NCBI RefSeq assembly: GCF_004364345.1
Contig: NZ_SOCA01000010.1
Span: forward strand, 62,001-126,000
Length of the DNA: 64,000 nt
Origin: Prosthecobacter fusiformis
GTDB lineage: Bacteria > Verrucomicrobiota > Verrucomicrobiia > Verrucomicrobiales > Verrucomicrobiaceae
Direction: 5' to 3'
The notes beneath the pieces are model-generated. The model did no database searches and was not told where the DNA came from. It was given only the letters and a program-made list of their open reading frames with translations. Made by a program: the position numbers and the translations under genes. Each line of letters begins with the position of its first letter. Position 1 is the first letter of the stretch. Below are positions 1 to 8,153 of this stretch, one piece after another.

Positions 1-1
1 G

Positions 2-568
2 TTGATGGAAGCGCTGACGGTGGCTGGACTTCAGGTTTTCATGATCCGCCTCGTCATGGGATGGGATGAGCCGACACTGCCCAGTGATGAAAAAGATCTG
101 ATGCTGGCTCTGGAGCAGACGCTTGCATGTCGATACGGAATTCTGGCTTTGGCAGCGCTGGATTTGCTTTGGCTGATGGCCTGGCGTGCCCTCGACGTGC
201 CTGGATATGGATTATCTGACTGGCTGATGGTTGAATCCTCTTTGCTTTTCGCGGGCGTTCCAGTGGTGGTAGCGCGTGTTCGCGGTTCCTGGACCCAAAT
301 GACAGAGGTGCTGGCGCATGTTTTTTTGAAGACGTGGCTGCCCTTGATTGGCTTTGCCCTCACGGCGACGGTTGTGCTGATGCTGGTGCATTTTTCTATG
401 CGCAGTCTTTTTTTCCTGCTGCCCGATGGGCCGATTTGGGGGGGCATGATTCGCATCTTGGTCGCATTGGTGCTTGCCACCGTGCGCAGTTGGCTATTTC
501 TAACTCTTGTGCTGACCCTTATTCGTCATGGTTTAAAATCCTCTGCCTCTTCAGGAGGGGAGAATTGA
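2..568 (+). CDS. Membrane protein, probably 5'-truncated by the window edge
   Basis: I do not recognise the family. The readable 188 residues contain about four hydrophobic segments, roughly at residues 45-60, 78-92, 112-132 and 145-172, separated by short charged loops. This predicts an integral inner-membrane protein. The reading frame is open at the left edge and the first codons are TTG then ATG, so the true start may lie outside the window. The gene ends 9 bp before the squalene/phytoene synthase start, so the two are probably co-transcribed. No catalytic motif is visible. Coding is supported by the even distribution of membrane segments and the close spacing to the next gene. Confidence 0.6.
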   Translation: MMEALTVAGLQVFMIRLVMGWDEPTLPSDEKDLMLALEQTLACRYGILALAALDLLWLMAWRALDVPGYGLSDWLMVESSLLFAGVPVVVARVRGSWTQMTEVLAHVFLKTWLPLIGFALTATVVLMLVHFSMRSLFFLLPDGPIWGGMIRILVALVLATVRSWLFLTLVLTLIRHGLKSSASSGGEN

Positions 569-577
569 CGTGTTCTC

Positions 578-1438
578 ATGACTGACCCCACACTTTCATC
601 CGCCGAAATCGCGCAGCGTGCGAAGTCCAATCTCGCCCTGGCACTGGCCTGCCTGCCTGAGGAGCGGCGGCGTGATATGACCGTCTTTTATGCATTCTGC
701 CGTGTGGTGGATGACATTGCGGACAGCACCAGTCTTGGAGAGGAAGAAAAAGAGAAGGAACTGGCGCACTGGCGTCACTGTGTGAGCACCGGTCAGGCAC
801 CGGGCCATCCCGTGCTGGATGAAGTGGTGCCACTACCTCGCAAATATGGTTTCCCACGTGCCTGGCTGGCGGAAATCATCGACGGCGTGGCCAGCGATGT
901 GGTGCACGTGCGCTATGAAACCTATGAGGAACTGCTGGCCTATTGCTATAAAGTCGCCTCGGTTGTCGGCCTCGTCAGTGCTGAGATTTTTGGTGCCACT
1001 CAGACCCAGTCACGCGAATACGCGATTCAACTCGGCTATGCTTTGCAACTGACCAACATCATCCGCGATGTGGGACAGGATGCGCGGGAAACTGGCCGCA
1101 TCTACCTGCCATTGGAGGATCTAAAGCGCTTTGGGGTGACTGAGCAGGAGATCCTGGAAGGGCGTCACAACCAGCGGTTTGTGCAGCTCATGGATTTCGA
1201 ATATAAACGTGCGCGTGAGATGTATGATACCGCAGCTAAGATGCTGCCTCGCGAGGATCGGGATGCCCTCCTGCCAGCCCGCATGATGGGGCAGGTGTAT
1301 TTTGAGATTCTGGAAAAGCTGCGTCGTGAGCGCTATCCAGTTTTTGCAAAACGTTGCCGTCTGCACCCCCTTCGCAAGATCTGGATCCTGGGCACCTACA
1401 TGGCGCGCTCATGGATAGCACGCTTCCGGCGAAAATAA
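578..1438 (+). CDS. Squalene/phytoene synthase family protein (HpnC/HpnD-like)
   Basis: This is a head-to-head prenyl synthase, which condenses two prenyl diphosphates (farnesyl for squalene or presqualene diphosphate) on the cytoplasmic face of the membrane. At 286 residues it has the size of bacterial HpnC/HpnD and CrtB proteins. Both aspartate-rich Mg-diphosphate motifs are intact: DDIAD at residues 45-49, and D164-x3-D168 in the context NIIRDVGQD. FYAFCRVVDDIAD and GRIYLPLEDLKRFGV are family signatures. HpnD, squalene synthase and phytoene synthase cannot be separated without phylogeny. Other hopanoid or carotenoid genes are not in view. A purine-rich stretch at 553-560 lies 17 bp before the ATG, which is too far for a standard ribosome binding site. 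A hairpin terminator follows at 1487-1518. Confidence 0.9.
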   Translation: MTDPTLSSAEIAQRAKSNLALALACLPEERRRDMTVFYAFCRVVDDIADSTSLGEEEKEKELAHWRHCVSTGQAPGHPVLDEVVPLPRKYGFPRAWLAEIIDGVASDVVHVRYETYEELLAYCYKVASVVGLVSAEIFGATQTQSREYAIQLGYALQLTNIIRDVGQDARETGRIYLPLEDLKRFGVTEQEILEGRHNQRFVQLMDFEYKRAREMYDTAAKMLPREDRDALLPARMMGQVYFEILEKLRRERYPVFAKRCRLHPLRKIWILGTYMARSWIARFRRK

Positions 1439-1486
1439 GAAGAACGGGCCTGAACAATTTTGTCGGCCCAGCCGTCAGAGATTGGT

Positions 1487-1518
1487 AAGGGCTGTCATCC
1501 TCCGTGACCAGCCCTTTT
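1487..1518 (+). terminator. Rho-independent-like terminator after the squalene/phytoene synthase
   Basis: AAGGGCTG at 1487-1494 pairs with CAGCCCTT at 1509-1516. TCA and TGA inside the stem extend the pairing. The stem is followed by a short T run (TTTT including the stem end). It lies about 50 bp after the stop codon. Confidence 0.6.
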
Positions 1519-1581
1519 GGCTGCTGCATCCAGCCAAAGAAACCTCTTGATCCAGACTAAAACTTAAGAAACCTTAACGTT

Positions 1582-2565
1582 ATGAAGACGCATCTACTCC
1601 TTGAGCATGGAACTGGCTCGTTATGGCGAGTCCTGGCTCTGGCCTGTGTGGCGGTGTCTGCCCAGGCTCAGCAGCAGCCCAATTATAACTATCCGCCCCA
1701 AGGCGGGTATGCTCAGCCGCGCTACCAGCAGTATCCCTCCCAGGCACCCGCCTATTCTCAGCAGGGCTATCAGGAGCCCGTGTATCAAACGGAGTATGTG
1801 AGTCCGATCGAGTTTCTGCCAACTGTTGGCCGCAAGTTTGGCAGCATGTTCCGCCGCGTTTTTTACGGCGACTCCCAGCCGCAGGGGTATTCCCCGCATG
1901 GTTATCCGATGCCCGGATCAGGGGGGAATCTGGACAGTGCGCCGCCTTCCTACCAGAGCCACTATGGCCAGCCGCAGACAGGGATCAACCAGCCCCGTTA
2001 TCAGCAACCGCCAGCCTATGCCCAGCCTGGATACCAGCAGCCGCCATCTTCTTACCCGCAGCAGCCCAGATATCAGCAGGCCCCAGGCACCCAGGCACCG
2101 CAGTATCAACTGCCCCCACCGCCGACAAAATCACAAACTCCGCCTCCCAGTGGAAGGGTGAGTAATCCCCCAACTTCCAAATCCACCCCGGCACCCAAGA
2201 CCAGTCAGGCACCGCCGAAGAAATACACTCCACCCACGCTTTCTAAAAAGTCCACACCTGCCATGGAGGAAATGCCTCCGCCTGTAGAAAAAAAGGATAC
2301 GGCTGCTGCTTCCAAGACTGAATACTACCCCTTGCCTGGAGGGAAACCCAAGACAGAAGATGCCAAACCTTCCAGCGCGCCGAGCAAACCGGCCACGGAC
2401 AAGACCGCTGGTAACAATGGCTCCTTTCTCAAGGGCAAAAGGGCCAGCAAAGAAGGCCGTGTCATCAGTCCTTATCCTCCTTATCAGGAGCTCGACGTGA
2501 CCGGACTCAGCAGCGGTTCCTTAGCCCTGGACCCGACGACCCAAAAAGTCTTCGAGGTGCCGTAG
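1582..2565 (+). CDS. Exported Pro/Gln/Tyr-rich low-complexity protein
   Basis: The 327-residue product has an N-terminal hydrophobic segment (about residues 13-28) ending in AQAQQQ, which fits a Sec signal peptide cut near residue 29. Residues 30-60 and 100-180 are built of degenerate Tyr-Gln-Pro units such as PRYQQYP, PGYQQPP and PRYQQAP. A central segment around residues 75-95 (EFLPTVGRKFGSMFRRVFYGD) is not low-complexity. The second half is rich in Pro, Lys, Ser and Thr. The C-terminal 45 residues become ordered-looking again (KGKRASKEGRVISPYPPYQELDV in part). No enzyme motif is visible. It may be a cell-surface or periplasmic structural or linker protein; that is inference. It stands alone between two hairpins. 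Confidence 0.75.
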   Translation: MKTHLLLEHGTGSLWRVLALACVAVSAQAQQQPNYNYPPQGGYAQPRYQQYPSQAPAYSQQGYQEPVYQTEYVSPIEFLPTVGRKFGSMFRRVFYGDSQPQGYSPHGYPMPGSGGNLDSAPPSYQSHYGQPQTGINQPRYQQPPAYAQPGYQQPPSSYPQQPRYQQAPGTQAPQYQLPPPPTKSQTPPPSGRVSNPPTSKSTPAPKTSQAPPKKYTPPTLSKKSTPAMEEMPPPVEKKDTAAASKTEYYPLPGGKPKTEDAKPSSAPSKPATDKTAGNNGSFLKGKRASKEGRVISPYPPYQELDVTGLSSGSLALDPTTQKVFEVP

Positions 2566-2578
2566 CGGTGATTCGGTG

Positions 2579-2601
2579 GGGAGGCTGGATTCCAGCCTCC
2601 C
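2579..2601 (+). terminator. Hairpin, likely terminator
   Basis: GGGAGGCTGG at 2579-2588 and CCAGCCTCCC at 2592-2601 form a perfect 10-bp stem with a 3-nt loop. It starts 13 bp after the stop codon of the Pro/Gln/Tyr-rich protein. There is no strong T run after it, so termination efficiency is uncertain. Confidence 0.5.
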
Positions 2602-2711
2602 TTCACCCTGTCAGGAAATGAGTTCGTGAGAACGCGTGCCAGAGTTCACGTAAACTGCGGCATGGTGATTTCCTTCTCGCATTTCTGTCATCTCCTGCGC
2701 ATCTTGCTTTC

Positions 2712-3089
2712 ATGTCTAACCGCCTCCCCACCGCCTACCAGCGCCGTAGGCATGCCCTCGTCACGGCATGGCGGCGTATGGATGAGGGGCCTGTGCTGGA
2801 CTCACCGCTCAGATCCGTGGCGGACCTCGTCGGCCCCATCGTGGCTCAGGCAGGGATAGGCGACCGCATGAAACTCGAGGAAGTGCTCGGTGCCTGGCGT
2901 GAGATCGTGGGAGATTTTCTTTTTCAACATTCGCGTCCGGATTCCATCCAGCGCGGAGTCCTGATGGTGCGTGTTTTGCAGCCCACCGTCCATCATGTGC
3001 TGGCCATGGAGCGCCCGCGCATCTTGAAAAGGCTGCAGGAGAAGCTGAAGAACTCCGGCATCAAGGACGTAAGGCTCAAGCATGGCTGA
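2712..3089 (+). CDS. DUF721 / DciA-like protein
   Basis: The 125-residue protein matches the DUF721 pattern. A basic N-terminus is followed by a W-R-E-I-V-G core (GAWREIVGDFLFQHSRPDSI) and then a strand-rich region (GVLMVRVLQPTVHHVLAMERPRILKRLQEKL). In family terms DUF721 includes DciA, the replicative-helicase operator used in bacteria without DnaC/DnaI. That role is plausible here but not shown. The ATG start follows a pyrimidine-rich leader with no Shine-Dalgarno sequence. The next gene starts 11 bp downstream, so the pair is probably co-transcribed. Confidence 0.8.
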   Translation: MSNRLPTAYQRRRHALVTAWRRMDEGPVLDSPLRSVADLVGPIVAQAGIGDRMKLEEVLGAWREIVGDFLFQHSRPDSIQRGVLMVRVLQPTVHHVLAMERPRILKRLQEKLKNSGIKDVRLKHG

Positions 3090-3100
3090 ACAGAACGCGC

Positions 3101-4540
3101 ATGGACTGGAATGACTGGCTGAGCATCCTGCGTTGGCGCGCTCTCGAAGAGGGGGATGCGGATGGCGCGATCTTGTCTGAAGACCGGCGCCGGGAGGCGA
3201 CTGCGCGCACACGTGGCGGCTTGACTGCCGATGAGGTGAAGGGCGATCCCGTCACAGAGCGCGAAGCCGTCTTCCTGCGTAAACGTTCCCAGTGGCTTGA
3301 GCGCGAGGTCATCGGCTGGAGTGGCTCCTTGGTTCGTATCATGGACCGGCTGGTCACCTTGCAGGGCCGCTGGTCCTGGGCATTCATCGGCTGGGCTGTG
3401 GCGTTAGTGGTGGGATATGCACTTTCGGGGCTGGGACAGGCGGCTGAGTTTAATCTTCTGGCTCTGCCGCTCGTCGGTGTCCTTTTATGGAATGCCATTA
3501 TCATGGTTCTATCCCTGGTTTGGGAGCTTTGGCCTGCCCCTCAGGCGAGCCGGGGCAGCAGCCTGATGGAGTGGCTGGCTCAACGCGTTTCACCCGTGGG
3601 CAATGAGCGCACGGCCGAAGGCGAAACATTGACCGGTCTGACGGTGGATCAACGATTTGCCTTGCTGGCGAATGCACCGGCCATGGAGCGTTTGCAACGC
3701 CGTCTGCGTTCGTGGATGCACATCGCTGCTGCATTGCTGGCACTGGGCAGCATCATCGGACTCTATGCCCGCGGATGGTCTCAGGAATATCGGGCTGTCT
3801 GGGAGAGCACGCTTCTTTCTGAATCCGGCGCTCAGAAGTTCTTTGGAACCCTGTTTGGGCCAACGGCGGATACGTTGAATCTTGCCTTGCCGTTGGAAGA
3901 CCTGCCGCAGATGCATCGCACTGGGGGGACTACCCTTTCTCCAGCACCGGCCTTACCGTGGATTCACCTGTATGCGGGGACACTATTTTTGTTTGTCATG
4001 GTGCCCCGCATCGGACTGGCAGGGCTTACTCTATGGCGTGCGCATCGCGTCATGAGCAAGCGACTGCGCAAGCTGGGCTGGCGGACCTATCTGAAGCGTA
4101 CACTGCGTGCGGTTGAAGGCGGCCAGGAAGTCATCCCCATCCTCATTCATGCCACCGATGCCACCCCCACTCATCGGGATGTCTGGGCACGCGGAGTCAG
4201 AGAGCGCTTCGGGGCGATGATTGAGCCAGAGATGATTCATATTCCTTTGGGGGATGAGGATGATTTTGTCGCCGGATGGAAGCCTGCCAACGCCCGTGTG
4301 GTGGTCATTTTTAACCTAGCCACCACGCCTGAGCAGGAGGTGCAACGCCAGTTCGTACTAGGTGTCAAACAGGCCCTTGAAACCCATCATCGTGATGCCG
4401 ATCTCATCGTCCTGCTGGATGCCACCAGCATCGGCAACCGCTGGTCTCCAGATAAGGTCGCCAGCAGAGAAAAGCTCTGGACCGATATGCTCCAGGGAGT
4501 CGCCAGTGAAGTCATCATTGCTGCGCAGCGGGGGCATTAG
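3101..4540 (+). CDS. DUF2868-like integral membrane protein
   Basis: The 479-residue protein has a soluble N-terminal helix-rich region (1-85). Two membrane segments lie near residues 92-110 and 118-140, a third near 205-222 and a fourth near 288-308. A cytoplasmic C-terminal domain of about 170 residues follows. The segment IIGLYARGWSQEYRAVWESTLL resembles the conserved post-helix motif of DUF2868 membrane proteins. In many bacteria these are encoded next to a DUF3482 GTPase, but no such partner is present here. Function is unknown. The assignment rests on remembered motif similarity. The start follows the DciA-like gene by 11 bp. Confidence 0.7.
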   Translation: MDWNDWLSILRWRALEEGDADGAILSEDRRREATARTRGGLTADEVKGDPVTEREAVFLRKRSQWLEREVIGWSGSLVRIMDRLVTLQGRWSWAFIGWAVALVVGYALSGLGQAAEFNLLALPLVGVLLWNAIIMVLSLVWELWPAPQASRGSSLMEWLAQRVSPVGNERTAEGETLTGLTVDQRFALLANAPAMERLQRRLRSWMHIAAALLALGSIIGLYARGWSQEYRAVWESTLLSESGAQKFFGTLFGPTADTLNLALPLEDLPQMHRTGGTTLSPAPALPWIHLYAGTLFLFVMVPRIGLAGLTLWRAHRVMSKRLRKLGWRTYLKRTLRAVEGGQEVIPILIHATDATPTHRDVWARGVRERFGAMIEPEMIHIPLGDEDDFVAGWKPANARVVVIFNLATTPEQEVQRQFVLGVKQALETHHRDADLIVLLDATSIGNRWSPDKVASREKLWTDMLQGVASEVIIAAQRGH

Positions 4541-4627
4541 GTTGCCGGTGGTTGCGGCTGTGTGTTTTAAAATGGGATAGGCATGTGGTGAAACATATCA
4601 CTTTCAGCCTCGTTGAGATGAGCACGT

Positions 4628-6091
4628 ATGAAGCGGTTTGTTATTACATGGATGGGTTTAATCGCAATGCAGGTGGTGCAGGCCGCGAGTCCAAATTTTG
4701 TCTGGATTATTGCGGATGACATGTCCCCTGATATCGCGGCGTATGGTGCGCCAGGGGTAAAGACACCGAACCTGGATCGGCTGGCCACGGAGGGGCGGAG
4801 ATATACCCGGGCGTATGCCTCGGCACCTGTGTGCAGTTCCTCCCGTTCGGCTTTTATTCTTGGGTGTTATCAGACTACCACCGGTTTGCAGGCGCATGAT
4901 GTGGAAAACCCACAGCCACTGGCGGCACCTTATAAGCACCTGCCTGGGCTGCTCCGGGAGGCGGGTTATTATGTCACCAATGCTTCGGCACCCGGCGGCA
5001 AGAAAAAGAATCCTAAAACGCACTATAACTTCGCCCACGATGCGAAGGTGATGTTCGATGGCAATGACTGGACTCAGCGGAAGTCTGGACAGCCCTTTTT
5101 CGCTCAGTTTCAGATATCCGAGCCGCATCGTCCGTTTCCGATTCCAGAAAGTTTTGATGAAGAGGTTCTGCGCCAGATCAAGCTGCCGCCGAACTACCCT
5201 GACCATCCTCTGACCCGGCGGGATTGGTATGCATACCTGCGGAGTGTGGAGGTGGTGGACCAGCGGGTCGGAGCCATCCTTGATCAATTGGAAAAGGAAG
5301 GTGTGTTGCAGGATACAGTGGTCATGTTTTTCGCTGACCATGGTCGCCCCATGCCCTGGGGGAAACAATGGCTCAGCGTGGAGGGCCTGCAAGTGCCCCT
5401 GCTGATTCGCGGACCAAACGTGGCTAAAGAAACCGTGGAGGAGCGGCTTGTCAGCCTGATTGATCTGGCTCCATCCATGCTCTCCCTGGCCTCGCTGCCT
5501 GTGCCTGAATGGATGCAGGGGAGTGACGTCCTCAGCGGCAGCTTTCCTGATCGCCCGCAGATTTTTGCCGCCCGTGATCGCTGTGGAGACGCCCAGGACC
5601 GCATCCGTGCGGTCATTACGCCCCGTCAGCTTCTGGTGAAGAATTTTAACCCCGAACTGCCGTACCTGAGCTGGTCCAGCTACAAGGAGACCAGTTATCC
5701 AGGCATGCCTCTGCTGCGTGAATTGAAAAAGACAGGTGTGCTTTCTCCCATGCAGGCCCGTTATGCTGGGGATGACCGTGCGGCTCTGGAGCTATACGAC
5801 CTGGAGTCCGATCCCACAGGGCTCGTGAATGTGGCCAAAGACTCTCAGCAGAAAGACAATCTCATTCATCTCACGACTGAACTGGATGCCTGGTTGGAAA
5901 GCAGCAAGGACAAAGGTGCCCTGCCAGATGCAGCCACTGAGCCGACCATGGAGCAAATCCGGCATGATAAAAAACAGGACTACCTGAAGACCTGGACAAA
6001 GCGTGGCTTCAAGCAAGAGCCAACAGATGCGCAACGCCTCACTTGGTGGATGCTACAATACGGACTGCCTGAAACGATGCAGGTGAATTGA
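4628..6091 (+). CDS. Secreted sulfatase (alkaline-phosphatase superfamily)
   Basis: This is a type I sulfatase predicted to hydrolyse sulfate esters outside the cytoplasm. The signal peptide covers residues 1-19 (…MQVVQA). Metal-binding D30-D31 lies in IIADDMS. The formylglycine motif is C69-S-S-S-R73, followed by SAFILG, so Cys69 would be oxidised by a formylglycine-generating enzyme that is not encoded in the window. A later DHG in FFADHGRPMPWGK supplies further metal ligands. The length of 487 residues suits the family. Ser replaces the usual Pro at the third motif position, which is tolerated in many sulfatases. The substrate cannot be inferred, although PVC bacteria use such enzymes on sulfated glycans. 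It is a solitary gene, 26 kb from the large glycan-like locus in its main part. Confidence 0.93.
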   Translation: MKRFVITWMGLIAMQVVQAASPNFVWIIADDMSPDIAAYGAPGVKTPNLDRLATEGRRYTRAYASAPVCSSSRSAFILGCYQTTTGLQAHDVENPQPLAAPYKHLPGLLREAGYYVTNASAPGGKKKNPKTHYNFAHDAKVMFDGNDWTQRKSGQPFFAQFQISEPHRPFPIPESFDEEVLRQIKLPPNYPDHPLTRRDWYAYLRSVEVVDQRVGAILDQLEKEGVLQDTVVMFFADHGRPMPWGKQWLSVEGLQVPLLIRGPNVAKETVEERLVSLIDLAPSMLSLASLPVPEWMQGSDVLSGSFPDRPQIFAARDRCGDAQDRIRAVITPRQLLVKNFNPELPYLSWSSYKETSYPGMPLLRELKKTGVLSPMQARYAGDDRAALELYDLESDPTGLVNVAKDSQQKDNLIHLTTELDAWLESSKDKGALPDAATEPTMEQIRHDKKQDYLKTWTKRGFKQEPTDAQRLTWWMLQYGLPETMQVN

Positions 6092-6107
6092 GCCCAAGCT
6101 TCTGTGT

Positions 6108-6127
6108 GCTTGAGCATTGACTCAAGC
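6108..6127 (+). terminator. Small hairpin between sulfatase and rsmD
   Basis: GCTTGAG at 6108-6114 pairs with CTCAAGC at 6121-6127 around a 6-nt loop, 17 bp after the sulfatase stop codon. No T run follows, so it may be a weak terminator or only an RNA-stability element. Confidence 0.35.
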
Positions 6128-6163
6128 CCTCGACAAACCCAGTGCTGCCAGCTAGCATCTTGC

Positions 6164-6724
6164 ATGCGGCTTATTTCAGGCAGTGCCGGGGGCATCCCCC
6201 TGGAAGTCCCCAAAAACGTCACCCGTCCAACCCAGGACCGGGTTAAACAGGCCATTTTTAACATGCTGGGGGAGCTTGTGGACGGAGCACGCGTGCTGGA
6301 TGTTTTCGCGGGGTCAGGTGCACTGGGACTTGAATGCCTGAGCCGTGGCGCTGCCAGTGCGCTATTGATTGAGCAGGACCGTGCGGCTTGCGAAGTGATC
6401 CGTAAAAACATCACCAAGACCCGGCTTGAAAATGCTGCTGTGCGCCAGGGAGATGTCTTCAAGGTCCTGCCACAACTGGCGGAGCAGGGGGGCATCTATG
6501 ATCTGGTTTTTGCGGACCCTCCATACGCCAACAAACCGGGGGAAGAGGACCTGAGTTTAAAACTGGCCCTGCTGCCGGATCTGCATCTGCTCATGGCTCC
6601 CGGTGGCAGTTTCATCCTGGAATGCCGCGCCAGCCGCAATTCACCAGCGGAATGGGGGCCGTGGGAGATGGTGCGGGACCGGGAATACGGCAGTACCCGT
6701 ATCCTCTGGTTGAGAAAGCGGTAG
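6164..6724 (+). CDS. rsmD: 16S rRNA (guanine(966)-N2)-methyltransferase RsmD
   Basis: The enzyme methylates G966 of 16S rRNA in the small subunit using S-adenosylmethionine. From the chosen ATG the protein has 186 residues, normal for RsmD. It begins MRLISGSAGGIPLEVP, the typical N-terminus (R-I-I-x-G-x-x-x-G). Longer in-frame starts upstream add a Cys-rich extension without family similarity. The SAM-binding motif DVFAGSGALGLE and the catalytic DPPY (FADPPYANK) are intact, as is the substrate-binding RPTQDRVKQAIFNML. waaA follows downstream, a common sort of housekeeping neighbour. Confidence 0.93.
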   Translation: MRLISGSAGGIPLEVPKNVTRPTQDRVKQAIFNMLGELVDGARVLDVFAGSGALGLECLSRGAASALLIEQDRAACEVIRKNITKTRLENAAVRQGDVFKVLPQLAEQGGIYDLVFADPPYANKPGEEDLSLKLALLPDLHLLMAPGGSFILECRASRNSPAEWGPWEMVRDREYGSTRILWLRKR

Positions 6725-6796
6725 CGTCCACGCTGGCTGGTGGCATGGAATTGCCGCCGTTTTTATTCTATGCCCATTGCCGGGCCGACCTCACGC

Positions 6797-8101
6797 ATGT
6801 CCAAAATCTTCAGTCTTTGCTTTTACAATTTACTGCTCCCAGTCGGGCTGCTGTTCATGTTGCCGAGTGCCATTCGAAAGATGCGCCAGCGCGGCGGTCA
6901 TTGGCGGGATCTGGCTCAGCGGTTCGGGTTTCTTTCTTCATCGCAGATGCAGGCGGTCAATGCCCTGCCTCAGGGGGCAAATCGCTTGTGGATTCATGCG
7001 GTCAGTGTGGGCGAGGTAGGCATTGCCACGAAACTCATCGCGCAGCTTTTAAAATCACGTCCGGAGTCTGGCATCGTCCTCACAACCACCACGCCGACGG
7101 GTTATGCCCAGGCCCAGGAGTTTGCGGTTCGGCAGATGGGGAAGATGGTCGTTCTATACTCGCCGCTGGATCTGCCCGGCGTGGGCTGGAAGCTTCTTCG
7201 TCTCCTGGCTCCTGCTCAGTTAGTTTTAGTGGAGGCCGAAGTGTGGCCAAATCTCGTTTTCGCGGCCTATCGCAGGGGCATCCCCGTTTCGCTGGTGAAT
7301 GCCCGTCTTTCTCCTCGTTCCGCCCGTCGTTTTCAAAAGCTGGGTTTTCTCGTTAAACCCATCTTCGGCATGCTGCACCAAGTAATGGTGCAAGAGCCTG
7401 AAGACGTGCAGCGCTGGCTGGGACTGGGGATCATGCCAGAGCGTGTCCATCACACAGGCAGCATCAAGTTTGACCCTCAAGGCGGGGCAGCAGACCCTGC
7501 CCAGGTGGAATCTCTTCGCCGAGTTTTGCAGGCCGCTGGCATCGGCTCGGATCAGCCCCTCCTGCTGCTCGCTAGCACTCATCCTGGGGAAGAGGTGCTT
7601 TTGGCAAAGGTGGCACAGCGATTACGCATGAAGCATCCTCGTCTGGCTTTGCTAATCGTTCCTCGCCATGTCGAGCGAGCCGCGGCATTGATGCAAGAAC
7701 TGATTTCTATCGGCCTCCACCCTCAACGTCGCAGTCTGATCCAAGCTCGAACGTTAGACCTTCTCATTGATACCACGGGCGAGCTGCGCGCCTGGCAAGA
7801 ACTCGCTACCCTGGTCGTGGTGGGCAAAAGCTTCCTGGCCACCGGCGGGCAAAATCCAGCGGAAGCCGTCATGGCGCGGAAACCCGTGCTTTTTGGCCCT
7901 CACATGGAGAACTTCCAGTCGCTCATTGAGTTGTTGCTCTCTCGCAAAGGTGCTGTGCAGGTGGCTGATGCGGATGCTTTAGAACCGGCTCTCGACACCC
8001 TGCTGAGTGATCCTGCTCAGTGTCAGGAGCTCGGCGAAAATGGTGAGGCTGCTCTCGCGCTACATGAAGGCGCTACCTCGAAGACTGTAGCACTTTTGTA
8101 A
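6797..8101 (+). CDS. waaA: 3-deoxy-D-manno-octulosonic acid transferase (Kdo transferase)
   Basis: WaaA/KdtA transfers Kdo from CMP-Kdo to lipid A precursor at the inner membrane, which implies LPS and a true outer membrane. The chosen ATG at 6797 gives 434 residues and the start MSKIFSLCFYNLLLPVGLL, an N-terminal membrane anchor typical of the family. Starts further upstream (6740, 6770) are possible. Family motifs are WIHAVSVGEV (catalytic Glu region), LTTTTPTGY, LVLVEAEVWPNL, the HTGSIKFD segment, LASTHPGEE and the C-terminal ATGGQNPAEAV followed by FGPHMENFQ. The gene converges with the RND transporter on the other strand, 53 bp away. Confidence 0.93.
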   Translation: MSKIFSLCFYNLLLPVGLLFMLPSAIRKMRQRGGHWRDLAQRFGFLSSSQMQAVNALPQGANRLWIHAVSVGEVGIATKLIAQLLKSRPESGIVLTTTTPTGYAQAQEFAVRQMGKMVVLYSPLDLPGVGWKLLRLLAPAQLVLVEAEVWPNLVFAAYRRGIPVSLVNARLSPRSARRFQKLGFLVKPIFGMLHQVMVQEPEDVQRWLGLGIMPERVHHTGSIKFDPQGGAADPAQVESLRRVLQAAGIGSDQPLLLLASTHPGEEVLLAKVAQRLRMKHPRLALLIVPRHVERAAALMQELISIGLHPQRRSLIQARTLDLLIDTTGELRAWQELATLVVVGKSFLATGGQNPAEAVMARKPVLFGPHMENFQSLIELLLSRKGAVQVADADALEPALDTLLSDPAQCQELGENGEAALALHEGATSKTVALL

Positions 8102-8153
8102 TCGGCTTGGGAAGATTGTAGGTGGGTCTCCGTCTGCCCAGAGCAGTCTCTGT

